From the NCBI RefSeq assembly GCF_018861315.1, contig NZ_JAHLDL010000007.1:108033-172032 (forward strand): 64,000 bases of DNA, in the 5' to 3' direction. The position numbers and the translations under genes were made by a program. Position 1 is the first letter of the stretch; each line of letters opens with the position of its first letter. The notes beneath the pieces are model-generated. The model ran no database searches. It was not told the DNA's origin and saw nothing but the letters and a program-made list of their open reading frames with translations. This DNA comes from Clostridium bowmanii. GTDB lineage: Bacteria; Bacillota; Clostridia; Clostridiales; Clostridiaceae. This document shows, piece by piece, positions 30,135 through 39,358 of this stretch.

Positions 30135-31691
30135 ATGAATAAAAATAGTTTGGTAATGATCTTAGTAGTTTGCGCTATTTTGGTTGTTATTTTCGTAGGT
30201 ATTTTTGTTGTAATTTATAGTAGAAAAAATAGATCTCAAGCAAATATTTCTATGGCAGAAAAAGAAGCTAAAAGAATTCTTGATGAAAGTTCCAAAGAAG
30301 CGGAATCAAAAAAGAAAGAAGCTATTTTAGAGGCCAAAGAAGAAGTTCACAGACTTAGAACTGATTTAGAAAAAGAATCAAGAGAAAGACGTAATGAAGT
30401 TCAAAGGTTAGAGCGAAGAAATATCCAAAGAGAAGAATCTTTAGATAAAAAAAGTGATGTGCTAGAGAGAAAAGAAGAAAATCTTACTAAAAAACAACAA
30501 GAAATTGAAATGTTAGAAGCAAGTATTCAAGATTTACACACAAAGCAAAGGGAAGAATTAGAACGACTATCAGGATTAACAGCTGATGAAGCAAAACAAG
30601 TTCTATTAGATGAAATTAGAAAAGAAATTAAACACGATGCTGCAATTATGATAAAAGAAATTGAAACCAAGGCTAAAGAAGAAGCCGATAAAAAAGCAAG
30701 GGAAATTATTACTTATGCTATTCAAAGATGTGCAGCTGATCATGTTGCAGAAACAACAGTTCATGTGGTTTCTCTTCCTAATGATGAGATGAAAGGAAGA
30801 ATAATAGGTAGAGAGGGTAGAAATATTCGTACTCTAGAAACACTTACAGGCGTAGATTTAATAATAGATGACACACCTGAAGCAGTAATTCTTTCGGCAT
30901 TTGATCCTATAAGGCGAGAAGTTGCTAGAATAGCACTTGAAAAGCTAATAGTGGATGGAAGAATTCATCCAGCTAGAATCGAAGAAATGGTAGAAAAAGC
31001 TAAAAAAGAAGTTGAAAGTGATATAAGAGAAGAAGGAGAACAAGCTACTTTTGAAACAGGAGTGCATGGCCTTCATTCAGAAATTATTAGATTACTTGGA
31101 AGGCTTAAATACAGAACAAGTTATGGTCAAAATGTATTAAAGCATTCTATAGAAGTTTCATATTTAGCTGGACTTATGGCGTCAGAACTTGGAATTGACC
31201 CCACCTTGGCTAAGAGGTGTGGATTGCTTCATGATATTGGTAAAGCTGTAGATCATGAGGTTGAAGGACCACATGCACTTATAGGTGCAGAAATAGCTAA
31301 AAAGCACCATGAATCAACTATAGTAGTAAATGCTATTGCAGCACATCATGGTGACGTTGAACTGCAATCTCTTGAAGCAATACTAGTTCAAGCGGCAGAT
31401 GCTATATCCGCTGCAAGACCAGGTGCAAGAAGAGAGACTTTAGAAGCTTATATTAAAAGATTAGAAAAATTAGAAGAAATTGCAAATTCATATGAAGGTG
31501 TCGAAAAGTCATATGCTATTCAAGCTGGAAGAGAAGTTCGAATTATGATTAAACCAGAAATAATTGATGATGCAGGAGCTATTGAAATGGCAAGAAACCT
31601 AGTTAAAAGAATTGAAAATGAACTAGAATATCCAGGTCAAATTAAAGTGAATGTAATCAGGGAAACAAGGGCTATAGATTATGCTAAATAA
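30135..31691 (+). CDS. rny: Ribonuclease Y
   Basis: Membrane-anchored endoribonuclease that initiates mRNA decay in Firmicutes. The 518-residue protein has one N-terminal membrane helix (about 7-28) and a long charged coiled coil (about 35-195). A KH domain follows ([17 protein letters not shown] near 220), then an HD domain with the metal motif [12 protein letters not shown] near 365 and AHHGD. The start ATG is preceded by GGGAGGTG at a rather wide spacing. It stands as a single gene between two terminators. Confidence 0.96.
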   Translation: MNKNSLVMILVVCAILVVIFVGIFVVIYSRKNRSQANISMAEKEAKRILDESSKEAESKKKEAILEAKEEVHRLRTDLEKESRERRNEVQRLERRNIQREESLDKKSDVLERKEENLTKKQQEIEMLEASIQDLHTKQREELERLSGLTADEAKQVLLDEIRKEIKHDAAIMIKEIETKAKEEADKKAREIITYAIQRCAADHVAETTVHVVSLPNDEMKGRIIGREGRNIRTLETLTGVDLIIDDTPEAVILSAFDPIRREVARIALEKLIVDGRIHPARIEEMVEKAKKEVESDIREEGEQATFETGVHGLHSEIIRLLGRLKYRTSYGQNVLKHSIEVSYLAGLMASELGIDPTLAKRCGLLHDIGKAVDHEVEGPHALIGAEIAKKHHESTIVVNAIAAHHGDVELQSLEAILVQAADAISAARPGARRETLEAYIKRLEKLEEIANSYEGVEKSYAIQAGREVRIMIKPEIIDDAGAIEMARNLVKRIENELEYPGQIKVNVIRETRAIDYAK

Positions 31692-31705
31692 ACCAATATA
31701 ATATT

Positions 31706-31757
31706 AAATCCTCTTAAAATTTAGAGAATTTCTAAATTTTAAGAGGATTTTTTTTGT
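31706..31757 (+). terminator. rny terminator
   Basis: A perfect 20-base-pair stem (31706-31725 with 31731-31750, ending GAGGATTT) closes a five-base loop and continues in a run of T to 31755. Confidence 0.9.
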
Positions 31758-31810
31758 GTTTATAGAATAGTACAAATATAGCAATTAAATTGGATAATAG
31801 GGGTTTTATT

Positions 31811-32071
31811 ATGGAAGTATTAAAAGTTTCAGCAAAATCGAGCCCAAATTCAGTAGCGGGAGCCCTAGCAGGGGTACTGAGAGAAAGAGAAGCAGCAGAA
31901 ATCCAGGCAATAGGTGCTGGTGCAATTAATCAAGCGGTTAAGGCTATTGCTATAGCAAGAGGTTTTGTTGCACCAAGCGGTGTGGATTTAGTTTGTATAC
32001 CGGCCTTTACTGACGTTATAATAGAAGGTGAAGAGAAAACTGCAATTAAGTTAATAGTTCAACCTAGATAA
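31811..32071 (+). CDS. spoVS: Stage V sporulation protein S
   Basis: Small Alba-like protein of 86 residues required for spore coat assembly and core dehydration in Bacillus. The sequence MEVLKVSAKSSPNSVAGALA, then GAINQAVKAIAIARGF and CIPAFTDVIIEGEEKTAIKL, is strongly conserved in spore-formers. The frame extends to 31790, but ATG 31811 gives the exact family length and N-terminus, with AGGGG upstream. Its place next to rny is conserved in Clostridium. It is framed by two terminators. Confidence 0.96.
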   Translation: MEVLKVSAKSSPNSVAGALAGVLREREAAEIQAIGAGAINQAVKAIAIARGFVAPSGVDLVCIPAFTDVIIEGEEKTAIKLIVQPR

Positions 32072-32078
32072 TATATAC

Positions 32079-32110
32079 AAAGGCTTGCTTAACAAGCCTT
32101 TTATTTTTTT
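32079..32110 (+). terminator. spoVS terminator
   Basis: AAAGGCTTG (32079-32087) pairs with CAAGCCTTT (32093-32101), followed by TATTTTTTTT. Confidence 0.88.
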
Positions 32111-32275
32111 TATAACAAAACACCAGCTATTTACATTATAAAAAAAAGATGATATATTAGTAACATCTTAAATATAGCCTTATTTTCAATAAGAATGAAG
32201 GTAATAATTCAATTGAATAAGATAATTGAGATTCATATATGATATAAAATAATATAAACGTTGGGGGTAAGAACA

Positions 32276-33466
32276 ATGATATTATCTGAAAAAGCAAAAC
32301 AAATAGCACCATCTTTAACACTAGATATAACTGCAAAAGCCAAAAAGATGAAAGCTGATGGAATAGATGTTATAGGATTTGGGGCTGGTGAACCTGATTT
32401 TAATACACCTCAAAATATTCAAGATGCTGCTTCGCGAGCTATTCAAGAAGGAAAGACTAAATATACAGCCGCATCAGGAATTATTGAGCTAAAACAGGCA
32501 ATAATTCAGAAATTGAAGAGCGAAAACAACTTGAATTACATACCATCGCAAATTATAGTTTCAACTGGAGCAAAACAATGCTTAGCTAACGTTTTTCAAG
32601 CTATCTTAAATCCAGGAGATGAGGTTTTAATTGGAATTCCATATTGGGTTAGTTATCCAGAACTCGTTAAATTGGCAGATGGAGAACCAGTATATGTGGA
32701 AACAGAAGAAATAAATAAATTTAAATTGACAATTGAAAGCCTTAATAAAGCCTTAACATCCAAATCCAAAGCCATAGTATTAAATAGTCCGAGTAACCCT
32801 ACAGGTACTGTATATACAAAGAAAGAACTTATAGAAATTGCAAGTTTTGCGAAAATAAATAACTTAATAATAATATCAGATGAAATTTATGAGAAATTAT
32901 TATATGGAAGTAATGGACATATTAGTATAGCAAGTCTTTCGGAGGATGCTTATAATAGAACTATTGTAATCAATGGCGTTTCTAAAGCCTATGCTATGAC
33001 CGGATGGAGAATAGGGTATGCAGCTGGTAGCACAGAAATAGTATCATTAATGTCAAACATTCAAAGTCATACTACATCAAATCCTAATTCAATTGCTCAA
33101 TATGCGTCAGTTGAAGCTCTAAATGGTAAGCAAGATGAAGTACACAAAATGGTCCAACAATTTAAGCTAAGGCGAGATTATATGGTAGAAAGAATTAATA
33201 ATATTAATAATTTATCTTGTATTAAACCGGAAGGTGCTTTTTATGTTATGGTGAATATATCTAAGGTTTTAAATAAATCAATCCAGGGAGAAGTTATAGA
33301 CAGTTCAATCCAATTTTCAGATTTATTACTTAAAAATGAAAAAGTTGCGGTTATACCGGGCATAGCATTTGGTGTAGATAACTTTATTAGACTATCCTAT
33401 GCTACTTCAATGGAAAATATAAAAAATGGACTTGATAGAATAGCAAGGTTTGCTTCTAATATATAA
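32276..33466 (+). CDS. Class I/II pyridoxal-phosphate aminotransferase (aspartate aminotransferase type)
   Basis: Predicted cytosolic aspartate aminotransferase, subgroup Ib. The 396-residue protein opens with the FGAGEPDFNTPQNIQDAA substrate-lid region and has NSPSNPTGTVY for cofactor and substrate contacts. The lysine that binds pyridoxal phosphate lies in NGVSKAYAMTGWRIGYAAG near residue 234. ATG 32276 follows GGGGGT; the extended frame to 32261 is not needed. A second enzyme of the same fold is encoded at 59380 on the other strand. Substrate preference cannot be settled from sequence. Confidence 0.88.
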   Translation: MILSEKAKQIAPSLTLDITAKAKKMKADGIDVIGFGAGEPDFNTPQNIQDAASRAIQEGKTKYTAASGIIELKQAIIQKLKSENNLNYIPSQIIVSTGAKQCLANVFQAILNPGDEVLIGIPYWVSYPELVKLADGEPVYVETEEINKFKLTIESLNKALTSKSKAIVLNSPSNPTGTVYTKKELIEIASFAKINNLIIISDEIYEKLLYGSNGHISIASLSEDAYNRTIVINGVSKAYAMTGWRIGYAAGSTEIVSLMSNIQSHTTSNPNSIAQYASVEALNGKQDEVHKMVQQFKLRRDYMVERINNINNLSCIKPEGAFYVMVNISKVLNKSIQGEVIDSSIQFSDLLLKNEKVAVIPGIAFGVDNFIRLSYATSMENIKNGLDRIARFASNI

Positions 33467-33472
33467 AATTGA

Positions 33473-33500
33473 TTTACATACTTTTTAATGATATTATATT
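33473..33500 (+). promoter_or_regulatory. Probable ptsH promoter with overlapping dyad
   Basis: TTTACA (33473-33478) and TATATT (33495-33500) are spaced by 16 bases. Immediately downstream an inverted repeat pairs 33500-33512 (TAGAATGGGTTAA) with 33530-33542 (TTAATTCATTCTA), with two G-T wobbles in RNA. The dyad overlaps the start region. Confidence 0.55.
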
Positions 33501-33567
33501 AGAATGGGTTAATAGGAAACATTTACATGTTAATTCATTCTAATATTAAACTATTGAGGTGAGGGAA

Positions 33568-33828
33568 TTGGTATCAAAAGAGGTTATGGTTAGTAATTCT
33601 AAAGGATTGCATGCAAGGCCAGCTACATTATTAGTAAGAAAGGCAGCTTCTTTCAAATCTGATATTGGTATAGAATATATGGGTAAGAGAGCAAATATTA
33701 AAAGCTTAATAGGTATTTTATCTCTAGGAGTTGGTTCAAATAACATTGTAAACGTTATAGTTAATGGTGATGACGAAAAATTAGCCTTAGAGGAAATAGT
33801 AAACCTGATTAATTCTTTAGAAGAATAA
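33568..33828 (+). CDS. ptsH: Phosphocarrier protein HPr
   Basis: Phosphocarrier of the PEP:sugar phosphotransferase system and, when Ser-phosphorylated, co-repressor of CcpA. The 86-residue product carries the active-site histidine in SNSKGLHARPA and the regulatory serine in the IKSLIGILSLG segment, so it looks like true HPr rather than Crh. TTG 33568 is the likely start, five bases from GAGGTGAG; the in-frame GTG at 33559 is part of that site. EI and other PTS genes are not nearby. Confidence 0.93.
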   Translation: MVSKEVMVSNSKGLHARPATLLVRKAASFKSDIGIEYMGKRANIKSLIGILSLGVGSNNIVNVIVNGDDEKLALEEIVNLINSLEE

Positions 33829-33974
33829 TTAATCAACTAAAAAAAATAACAAGTCAAAGATTATATGGATATTTTATAAAGATGTCTTGTAGCCTGTATA
33901 TTTTAAAAAGTTGCTAACTTAACGTTTGCGGCTTTTTAAAATTTATAGGAATTGAAATTATTAAAGGAGATTAT

Positions 33975-34952
33975 ATGTTAAATAAACTTATAGAATTCAA
34001 CCCAAATTCAGATGTGTTTTTGAATAATAAAAACTTTATAAGTTATTTTCTTGAGATTAAATCTAGGAAAAGTATTTATACTGCTAAAAGCTATGAATGT
34101 GATATAAAAGATTTTTTTTGTGTTAACTCTATTTTTGATATTACTCTAGAAGATATTAAAAAGATAACTATATTACATTCACAAAATTATATAATAAAAT
34201 TAATGGATAAGAATATGTCTTCTGCTACTATAAATAGAAAGATATCCTCATTGAGTGCACTGTATAAGTGGTTATTAAAATATCAAGATAATTCTACAGA
34301 TATTCATATAATTAAATATAATCCTTTTGGAAATTTAAAAGAAGAAAAGCCAGTTATAAATAACAAGGAAACTGAGTTTCTAACAAAAGAAGAGTGTAAG
34401 ATTTTATTAAATAGCATAGACACATCAACTATATTGGGACATAGAAATAAAACTATATTGGCACTTGCTTTAACCACCGCCTTAAGAAAATCTGAGATTA
34501 TAAATATTAAAATAAAACACATTACTACTTACACTGGTTATGATGTGGTAAAAGTAAGGCGGAAAGGTGGTAAAGAGGATATAGTAAAACTTCAAAAAAA
34601 CGTTCTAGCTATGATTAATAAATATATAATGCTTACTAAAAGGAATAAGGTATCTAGTGGAGAGGAATATTTATTTATTGGTCATTCAACTAATGGAAAT
34701 AATAAAGAAAAATTAAATGCAAGCACGTTAAATTACATGATAAAAAAAGTATGTAAAAATGCAGGTATAGATAAAAACTTGCAAGTTCATTCTACTAGGC
34801 ATACAGCCATTACACTTGCAATACTCGCAGGGGCAACGGTAGAGAAAGTAAGAGATTTTGCCGCACATAAAAATTTAGCTACTACTAACAGATATATTCA
34901 TTCAGTGGAAAAGTTGAAAAATAATGCGGGGGACCTAATAGATGTACTTTAA
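33975..34952 (+). CDS. Tyrosine recombinase (XerC/XerD-like)
   Basis: Site-specific recombinase of 325 residues. The N-terminal SAM-like core-binding domain spans about 22-115 (FISYFLEIKSRKSIYTAKSY). The catalytic domain contains the Arg in TTALRKSEI near 171, a Lys in RRKGGKED near 197, HSTRHTA near 271, a His in AAHKN near 297 and the nucleophilic Tyr in TNRYIHS near 306, so all active residues are present. The clean gene structure suits a Xer-like role, but no other phage or mobile genes accompany it; whether it is the chromosomal dimer-resolving enzyme is unclear. Confidence 0.83.
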   Translation: MLNKLIEFNPNSDVFLNNKNFISYFLEIKSRKSIYTAKSYECDIKDFFCVNSIFDITLEDIKKITILHSQNYIIKLMDKNMSSATINRKISSLSALYKWLLKYQDNSTDIHIIKYNPFGNLKEEKPVINNKETEFLTKEECKILLNSIDTSTILGHRNKTILALALTTALRKSEIINIKIKHITTYTGYDVVKVRRKGGKEDIVKLQKNVLAMINKYIMLTKRNKVSSGEEYLFIGHSTNGNNKEKLNASTLNYMIKKVCKNAGIDKNLQVHSTRHTAITLAILAGATVEKVRDFAAHKNLATTNRYIHSVEKLKNNAGDLIDVL

Positions 34953-35380
34953 AGGTTGTGACATCTTGAAAATCTAAAAAATAGATTTGATAGACCTGAT
35001 AGATTTACTAATGGATTATTTATAGTAATGGTTATGCTAAAATACGGCTATATGAATAACCAATAACATTGAACCACTAATCATACCTGCGAATCAGCTT
35101 TGGACGATTAAGAGGGCCTAACAGCTGTTAAAATGGATACTAAGTAGTAACTGCTAGATAAAGAAGAAAAGAATATTATAAAAAACAGATTTGTAGTTGT
35201 TTTTCAATAGTTTCTACTCTATATTTATTTGAAGATAAATTTTTAATGGTGTATAGTTATAAAAGGATTATGAAAGTTATTTATATTTTCTTAATCTTTT
35301 ATTGCTTTTGAAGTATTTATGCCATTAAAATAATATACGCATAATTTTTTATATAGAATATATAGGAGCAGGAGGAAAAC
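34953..35380. other. Gene-free interval with a less AT-rich patch and a perfect palindrome
   Basis: About 430 bases between the recombinase and uvsE. A patch around 35070-35160 is visibly less AT-rich than its surroundings and contains the 12-base palindrome TAACAGCTGTTA (35119-35130). One frame from 34962 to 35207 reads like a broken gene: 34 codons, then segments such as EGLTAVKMDTK and LLDKEEKNIIKNRF separated by several stops. This may be a decayed gene or an unrecognised RNA; neither is established. Confidence 0.35.
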
Positions 35381-36625
35381 ATGAAAATCGGATATGCATG
35401 CATACCACTTACAATAAATGCAAGAACAAATAGAAAATTAACTTTAAAAAACTTTTCTGAAAAGATGCTTTTGGAGGTAGTGGAGCAAAATTTAATAGAC
35501 TTAAGGGAAATACTGGAGAATAATGAGAAGTATAATATAAAGTTGTTTAGAATAAGTTCAGACATAGTGCCACTGGGAAGTCATAGTATCAATGAAGTGG
35601 ATTGGCATGAACATTTTCAAAATGAATTAAAAGAAATTGGGGAATTTATAAAAAAAAGTGATATGAGAGTTTCTATGCATCCAGGACAATATACAGTGCT
35701 AAATGCAGAAAAAGAGGACATTGTTGAAAAAGCAATTAAAGATTTGGAATATCATGCTAGATTCCTTGATGCCTTAGGTGTAGATTCAAGCAATAAGATA
35801 ATACTTCATATTGGTGGTGGGTATGGAGATAAGAGTCTTGCTATGATTAGGTTTATTGGAAATTTTAAAAGGTTATCAGCTTCAGTAAAGAATAGACTTG
35901 TAATCGAAAATGATGATAGAACATTCAATATTAATGATCTGCTTTTTATAAGTGATGAAATTAATATACCAGTGATATTTGATAACCTTCACCATGAATG
36001 TAATCATGAAATAGATGTGACTATAAAAGAAATAATGAGCAAGGTAGCTAAGACGTGGAAAAAAGAAGACGGTGATCCAAAAGTTCATTACAGTCAACAA
36101 GATATAAATAAACACGTAGGTGCTCATTCAAAGACCATAGCTGTAAAAGAATTTTTAAAATATTTTAAAGAAGTTAATGAGTTTAATTTTGATATTATGT
36201 TAGAAGTGAAAGATAAGGATATTTCGGCTATAAAATGCAATCTTGTAGTTAGTAACATGAATAATAAATTAAAACATGTAATTATAGAAAAGCAGTGGGC
36301 AAAATATAAATATTTACTAATGGAGATAAATTATAAATATTATAAAGAGTGTAGTAGAATGGTAAAAGAGAAGTGCGGTATTCAGGAATTCTATGAGTAC
36401 ATAGATGATATAATGAATCTTGGTGTAGAGGATGGAAGTTTTATAAATACTGCAGAACATGTCTGGGGTTATGTGAAAAATAGCGTTACGGATAGAGAGC
36501 AAATGCATTTTAAAAAACTTCTTTTGGATATGGAACATAAAGAAAAGGTTAAGCTTTATTTAAGAAAATTATGTGAAAAATACAATGCTGAATATATGCT
36601 TAGTTCTTATTATTTTTATTATTAG
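35381..36625 (+). CDS. uvsE: UV DNA damage endonuclease (UVDE)
   Basis: Metal-dependent TIM-barrel endonuclease that nicks DNA 5' of UV photoproducts; in Bacillus it acts with or beside spore photoproduct repair. The family opening GYACIPLTINARTNRKLTL is followed by LFRISSDIVPLGSH, SMHPGQYTVLNA, LHIGGGYGDK, LVIENDDRTFNINDLL and FDNLHHECNH, which carry the metal ligands. The length of 414 residues exceeds the Bacillus protein by about 95 because of a C-terminal extension of unknown role (about 320-414). Strong GGAGGA site. No LexA box is visible upstream. Confidence 0.93.
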   Translation: MKIGYACIPLTINARTNRKLTLKNFSEKMLLEVVEQNLIDLREILENNEKYNIKLFRISSDIVPLGSHSINEVDWHEHFQNELKEIGEFIKKSDMRVSMHPGQYTVLNAEKEDIVEKAIKDLEYHARFLDALGVDSSNKIILHIGGGYGDKSLAMIRFIGNFKRLSASVKNRLVIENDDRTFNINDLLFISDEINIPVIFDNLHHECNHEIDVTIKEIMSKVAKTWKKEDGDPKVHYSQQDINKHVGAHSKTIAVKEFLKYFKEVNEFNFDIMLEVKDKDISAIKCNLVVSNMNNKLKHVIIEKQWAKYKYLLMEINYKYYKECSRMVKEKCGIQEFYEYIDDIMNLGVEDGSFINTAEHVWGYVKNSVTDREQMHFKKLLLDMEHKEKVKLYLRKLCEKYNAEYMLSSYYFYY

Positions 36626-36661
36626 TTTAAATTTTCTTTTACTGAACTTGTAGAAGTTAAG

Positions 36662-36703
36662 GGTGTGCTAAAATGATTGGAGATCATTTAGTACACCATT
36701 TTT
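36662..36703 (+). terminator. uvsE terminator
   Basis: GGTGTGCTAAAATGAT (36662-36677) pairs with ATCATTTAGTACACC (36683-36697) with one bulge and one wobble, followed by ATTTTTCC. Confidence 0.82.
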
Positions 36704-36772
36704 CCTCTTTAAAATATGAATTAATAGCATGTATATATAATATTCTTAGATTTATAAAAGGAGGGCATATAA

Positions 36773-37408
36773 ATGTCTTATAATGTTGAAATAATTAAAG
36801 AAAATCAACATAAAACAAGTGAATGGTCTGGTGGTACAACAACCCAGCTCTATATTTTTCCTGAGGATTCACTATATAGTGAACGTAAATTTAAATGGAG
36901 ACTGAGTTCTGCAAAGGTTGAAGTAGAAAAATCTACATTTACTTCTTTACCAGGAATATCTAGGCACATTATGGTACTTGAGGGAGAACTGTTTCTTGAA
37001 CATGAAGGACATCATAATGCTGCGTTAAAAGCATTGCAGCAGGATAGTTTTAGTGGAGACTGGACGACAATAAGTTTTGGTAAAGTTACAGACTTTAATT
37101 TAATGCTGGCACAAGGTTACAAGGGGGAATTAGAAGCTATTTCTTTTAATAGTGGAGAGGTTAAAGATATATTATTAAACAGTAATGTGAGTGATACTGA
37201 AGTGTTTTCTCAAATCACAGAAGCATTCTATGTAGTTCAAGGTTATATAGAGATAGATACTGGGTTAAAGAAAAAAATAGGGCTGAGTAAAGGTGAGTTA
37301 ATAATAGTAACTAGAACAGGGCAAGAAATTATTTCAGAGTTTAAAATTCATAGTAATAGCAAAGAAGAATCTAAAATGGTAAAGGCTTCAATATTTTATT
37401 GTGAATAA
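36773..37408 (+). CDS. HutD/Ves family cupin protein
   Basis: A 211-residue protein of the HutD family, a double-stranded beta-helix fold. The diagnostic start NQHKTSEWSGGTTTQLYIFPED is followed by FKWRLSSAKVEVEKSTFTSLPGI and GISRHIMVLEGELFLEHEGH. In other bacteria HutD is linked to histidine utilisation and Ves to a cold-induced gene, but no hut genes occur here, so the role is open. Strong GGAGGGC site upstream. It is followed at 39 bases by a membrane protein gene that may be co-transcribed. Confidence 0.82.
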   Translation: MSYNVEIIKENQHKTSEWSGGTTTQLYIFPEDSLYSERKFKWRLSSAKVEVEKSTFTSLPGISRHIMVLEGELFLEHEGHHNAALKALQQDSFSGDWTTISFGKVTDFNLMLAQGYKGELEAISFNSGEVKDILLNSNVSDTEVFSQITEAFYVVQGYIEIDTGLKKKIGLSKGELIIVTRTGQEIISEFKIHSNSKEESKMVKASIFYCE

Positions 37409-37447
37409 TTTAAAAAGAATGGTGAAACTTTTTTTAGGGGGAGAGTC

Positions 37448-38215
37448 ATGAAGAAATCAGATTGGCGTGTGAGATTTTCTATATTATTGATACTTTCATC
37501 AGTATTATTATATTCTTTTCACTATTTTGTATTTAGAGATATACACCATATATTTCTATATCTAATAGGTGAATTAGCATTTATACCTATTGAAGTTTTG
37601 TTGGTATCCTTAGTTGTTGATGGGGTTATTAAAATAAGAGAGAGACAAGGCCTAATAGAAAAACTGAATTTAATAATTGGGGTATATTTTAATGAAGTAG
37701 GAACTACTATTTTAAAATACTGTACATCCATAGATCCAAAGGTGGATCAAATAGCGGAGTCCCTTATAGTATGTCCAAATTGGGAAGAAAGAGATTTTAA
37801 AAAAGCATTAGAGAAGTGCAAAACTTATAATTATGAAATTGAATTCCATAAAATTGATTTGGAGAAAATGAATGAATTTCTATTAAGTAAAAGAGGATTT
37901 TTACTTAGATTATTAGAAAATCCTAATTTATTGGAACATGAAACTTTTACTCATTTATTAACGGCAGTTTTTCATTTAGAAGATGAATTATCTTCTAGAA
38001 ATTTATCAGAATTACGACAAGATGAAAAAGAACATTTAGCAATTGATATAAAAAGAGTATATATGGCAAGTGTGAGCCAATGGGTTTTGTATATGAAACA
38101 TTTAAAAAACACTTTCCCATATTTATTTGTTACAGCAATATCAAACAACCCCTTTGACACACGAACTAAAGAGGAGATCGAAAAAAATATTAAGGCTACA
38201 TATTATAGTAAATAA
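37448..38215 (+). CDS. Unrecognised membrane protein with two N-terminal helices
   Basis: I do not recognise a family. The 255-residue product has a basic N-terminus, two hydrophobic segments (about 10-28 and 35-60), and then a soluble, helix-rich, highly charged part (IRERQGLIEKLNLIIGVYFNEVG onward) with clusters such as LRQDEKEHLAIDIKRVYM. The topology places both ends probably in the cytosol. Start ATG follows AGGGGGAGAG. It lies 39 bases behind the HutD-family gene. There is no signal peptide and no catalytic motif that I can see. Confidence 0.7.
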   Translation: MKKSDWRVRFSILLILSSVLLYSFHYFVFRDIHHIFLYLIGELAFIPIEVLLVSLVVDGVIKIRERQGLIEKLNLIIGVYFNEVGTTILKYCTSIDPKVDQIAESLIVCPNWEERDFKKALEKCKTYNYEIEFHKIDLEKMNEFLLSKRGFLLRLLENPNLLEHETFTHLLTAVFHLEDELSSRNLSELRQDEKEHLAIDIKRVYMASVSQWVLYMKHLKNTFPYLFVTAISNNPFDTRTKEEIEKNIKATYYSK

Positions 38216-38380
38216 ACTTTATGTGAAAAAAAAGTCTTTTGCTTTTCTAGATGAATTCTGGGAAAACGAAGGATTTTTTTTATATTGTGAAAAAAAGTTT
38301 AAAAGCAAACATTTGTTTGTATAAGATTTATTTTTGGTGTCAATAATTAAAAATGCAATTAAATAAAAAGGAGAGATATT

Positions 38381-38710
38381 ATGAATAACGTATCATTAAT
38401 AGGAAGAATAACAAGAGATTTGGAACTAAAAGATTTTAACGATGGGAAAGGGTTCTATACTAAATTTACATTGGCAATTGATAGAGCACCACGTAAGGAT
38501 TCACAACCAGAAGCAGATTTTATAAGTGTTTTGGTATGGAATGCATTAGCTGAAACTATGTGCAAGTATTTAGGGAAAGGAAGCCAAATTGGTTTAACCG
38601 GAAGACTTTGTAGCAGCAGTTACACAGATAAAGATGGAAATAAAAGATATAGTACAGAAGTTGTAGCAGAGGAATTTAAATTTCTAGATAAAAAGAAAGA
38701 AATAGTATAA
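38381..38710 (+). CDS. ssb: Single-stranded DNA-binding protein, short form
   Basis: OB-fold protein of 109 residues with the SSB motifs NNVSLIGRITRDLELK, FTLAIDRAPRKD, FISVLVWNALAETMCKYLGKG and GRLCSSSYTDKDGNKRYSTEVVAE. It lacks the long linker and the acidic C-terminal tip (DDDIPF type) of the housekeeping protein and ends in KKKEIV. It therefore probably cannot recruit partner proteins the usual way and looks like a secondary SSB, similar in length to Bacillus SsbB. It stands alone with a GGAGAG site. Confidence 0.88.
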   Translation: MNNVSLIGRITRDLELKDFNDGKGFYTKFTLAIDRAPRKDSQPEADFISVLVWNALAETMCKYLGKGSQIGLTGRLCSSSYTDKDGNKRYSTEVVAEEFKFLDKKKEIV

Positions 38711-38837
38711 TTTCTATAAAACTACCAACATGATGAACTTATTATTATCAATAACTTTTTATAATTAGTTAGAAAATAAAATGCATTTGTAGTAATATGT
38801 ATATATATACTAGTTTATATAATATGGAGGTGCGTTT

Positions 38838-39317
38838 ATGAAGACTATTGTTGTAGCAGGAGGATGTTTTTGGGGTGTGGAAGCTTATATGTCAAGAATA
38901 GATGGTATTATTGAAACTGTGGTTGGATATGCAAATGGAACAAAGAAGAACCCCACTTACGATGAGGTGTGTGTTGGCAACACTGGGTATGCAGAGGCTT
39001 GTTTAATAAGCTATGATGAGGAGATTGTATCCCTTGAAAAAATATTGAATAAATTTTGGGGAATAATAGATCCTATAGTTTCTAATAGACAAGGACCGGA
39101 TATAGGGACTCAATATAGGAGTGGTATTTTTTACTCCGATGAGAAGGATTTAGATGTTATATTAAAAACAAAGGATGAAATCCAAAATAAATATCCAAAA
39201 CCAATACTTACCGAAATAAAACCTCTTTCTTGTTTTTATGATGCTGAAGATTATCATCAAAAATACTTGAAAAAAAATCCGGGAGGTTACTGCCACATTA
39301 ATTTGAATGCTGATTAA
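38838..39317 (+). CDS. msrA: Peptide-methionine (S)-S-oxide reductase
   Basis: Repairs oxidised methionine in proteins (S epimer). The 159-residue protein starts with the active-site segment [12 protein letters not shown] and contains [33 protein letters not shown] and [19 protein letters not shown]. The catalytic Cys is in GCFWG; the final Cys in GGYCHI is a candidate resolving residue. Single gene with GGAGGTG upstream and a terminator behind it. No msrB is adjacent. Confidence 0.95.
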   Translation: MKTIVVAGGCFWGVEAYMSRIDGIIETVVGYANGTKKNPTYDEVCVGNTGYAEACLISYDEEIVSLEKILNKFWGIIDPIVSNRQGPDIGTQYRSGIFYSDEKDLDVILKTKDEIQNKYPKPILTEIKPLSCFYDAEDYHQKYLKKNPGGYCHINLNAD

Positions 39318-39358
39318 ATTATAGTCGTTAAACTATCGGTATGTTTATTTGACACTTG

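Noticed and set aside
33975..34952. Prophage or integrative element marked by the tyrosine recombinase
   Set aside because: No phage, conjugation or excisionase genes are nearby and no flanking direct repeat was recognised; the neighbours are ordinary chromosomal genes.
34953..35380. LexA box in front of uvsE
   Set aside because: No GAAC-N4-GTTC sequence occurs in the interval.
38127..38324. Open frame of 65 codons overlapping the end of the unassigned membrane protein gene
   Set aside because: No ribosome binding site, most of the first half lies in another frame of a better gene, and the rest is poly-A/T-like sequence.
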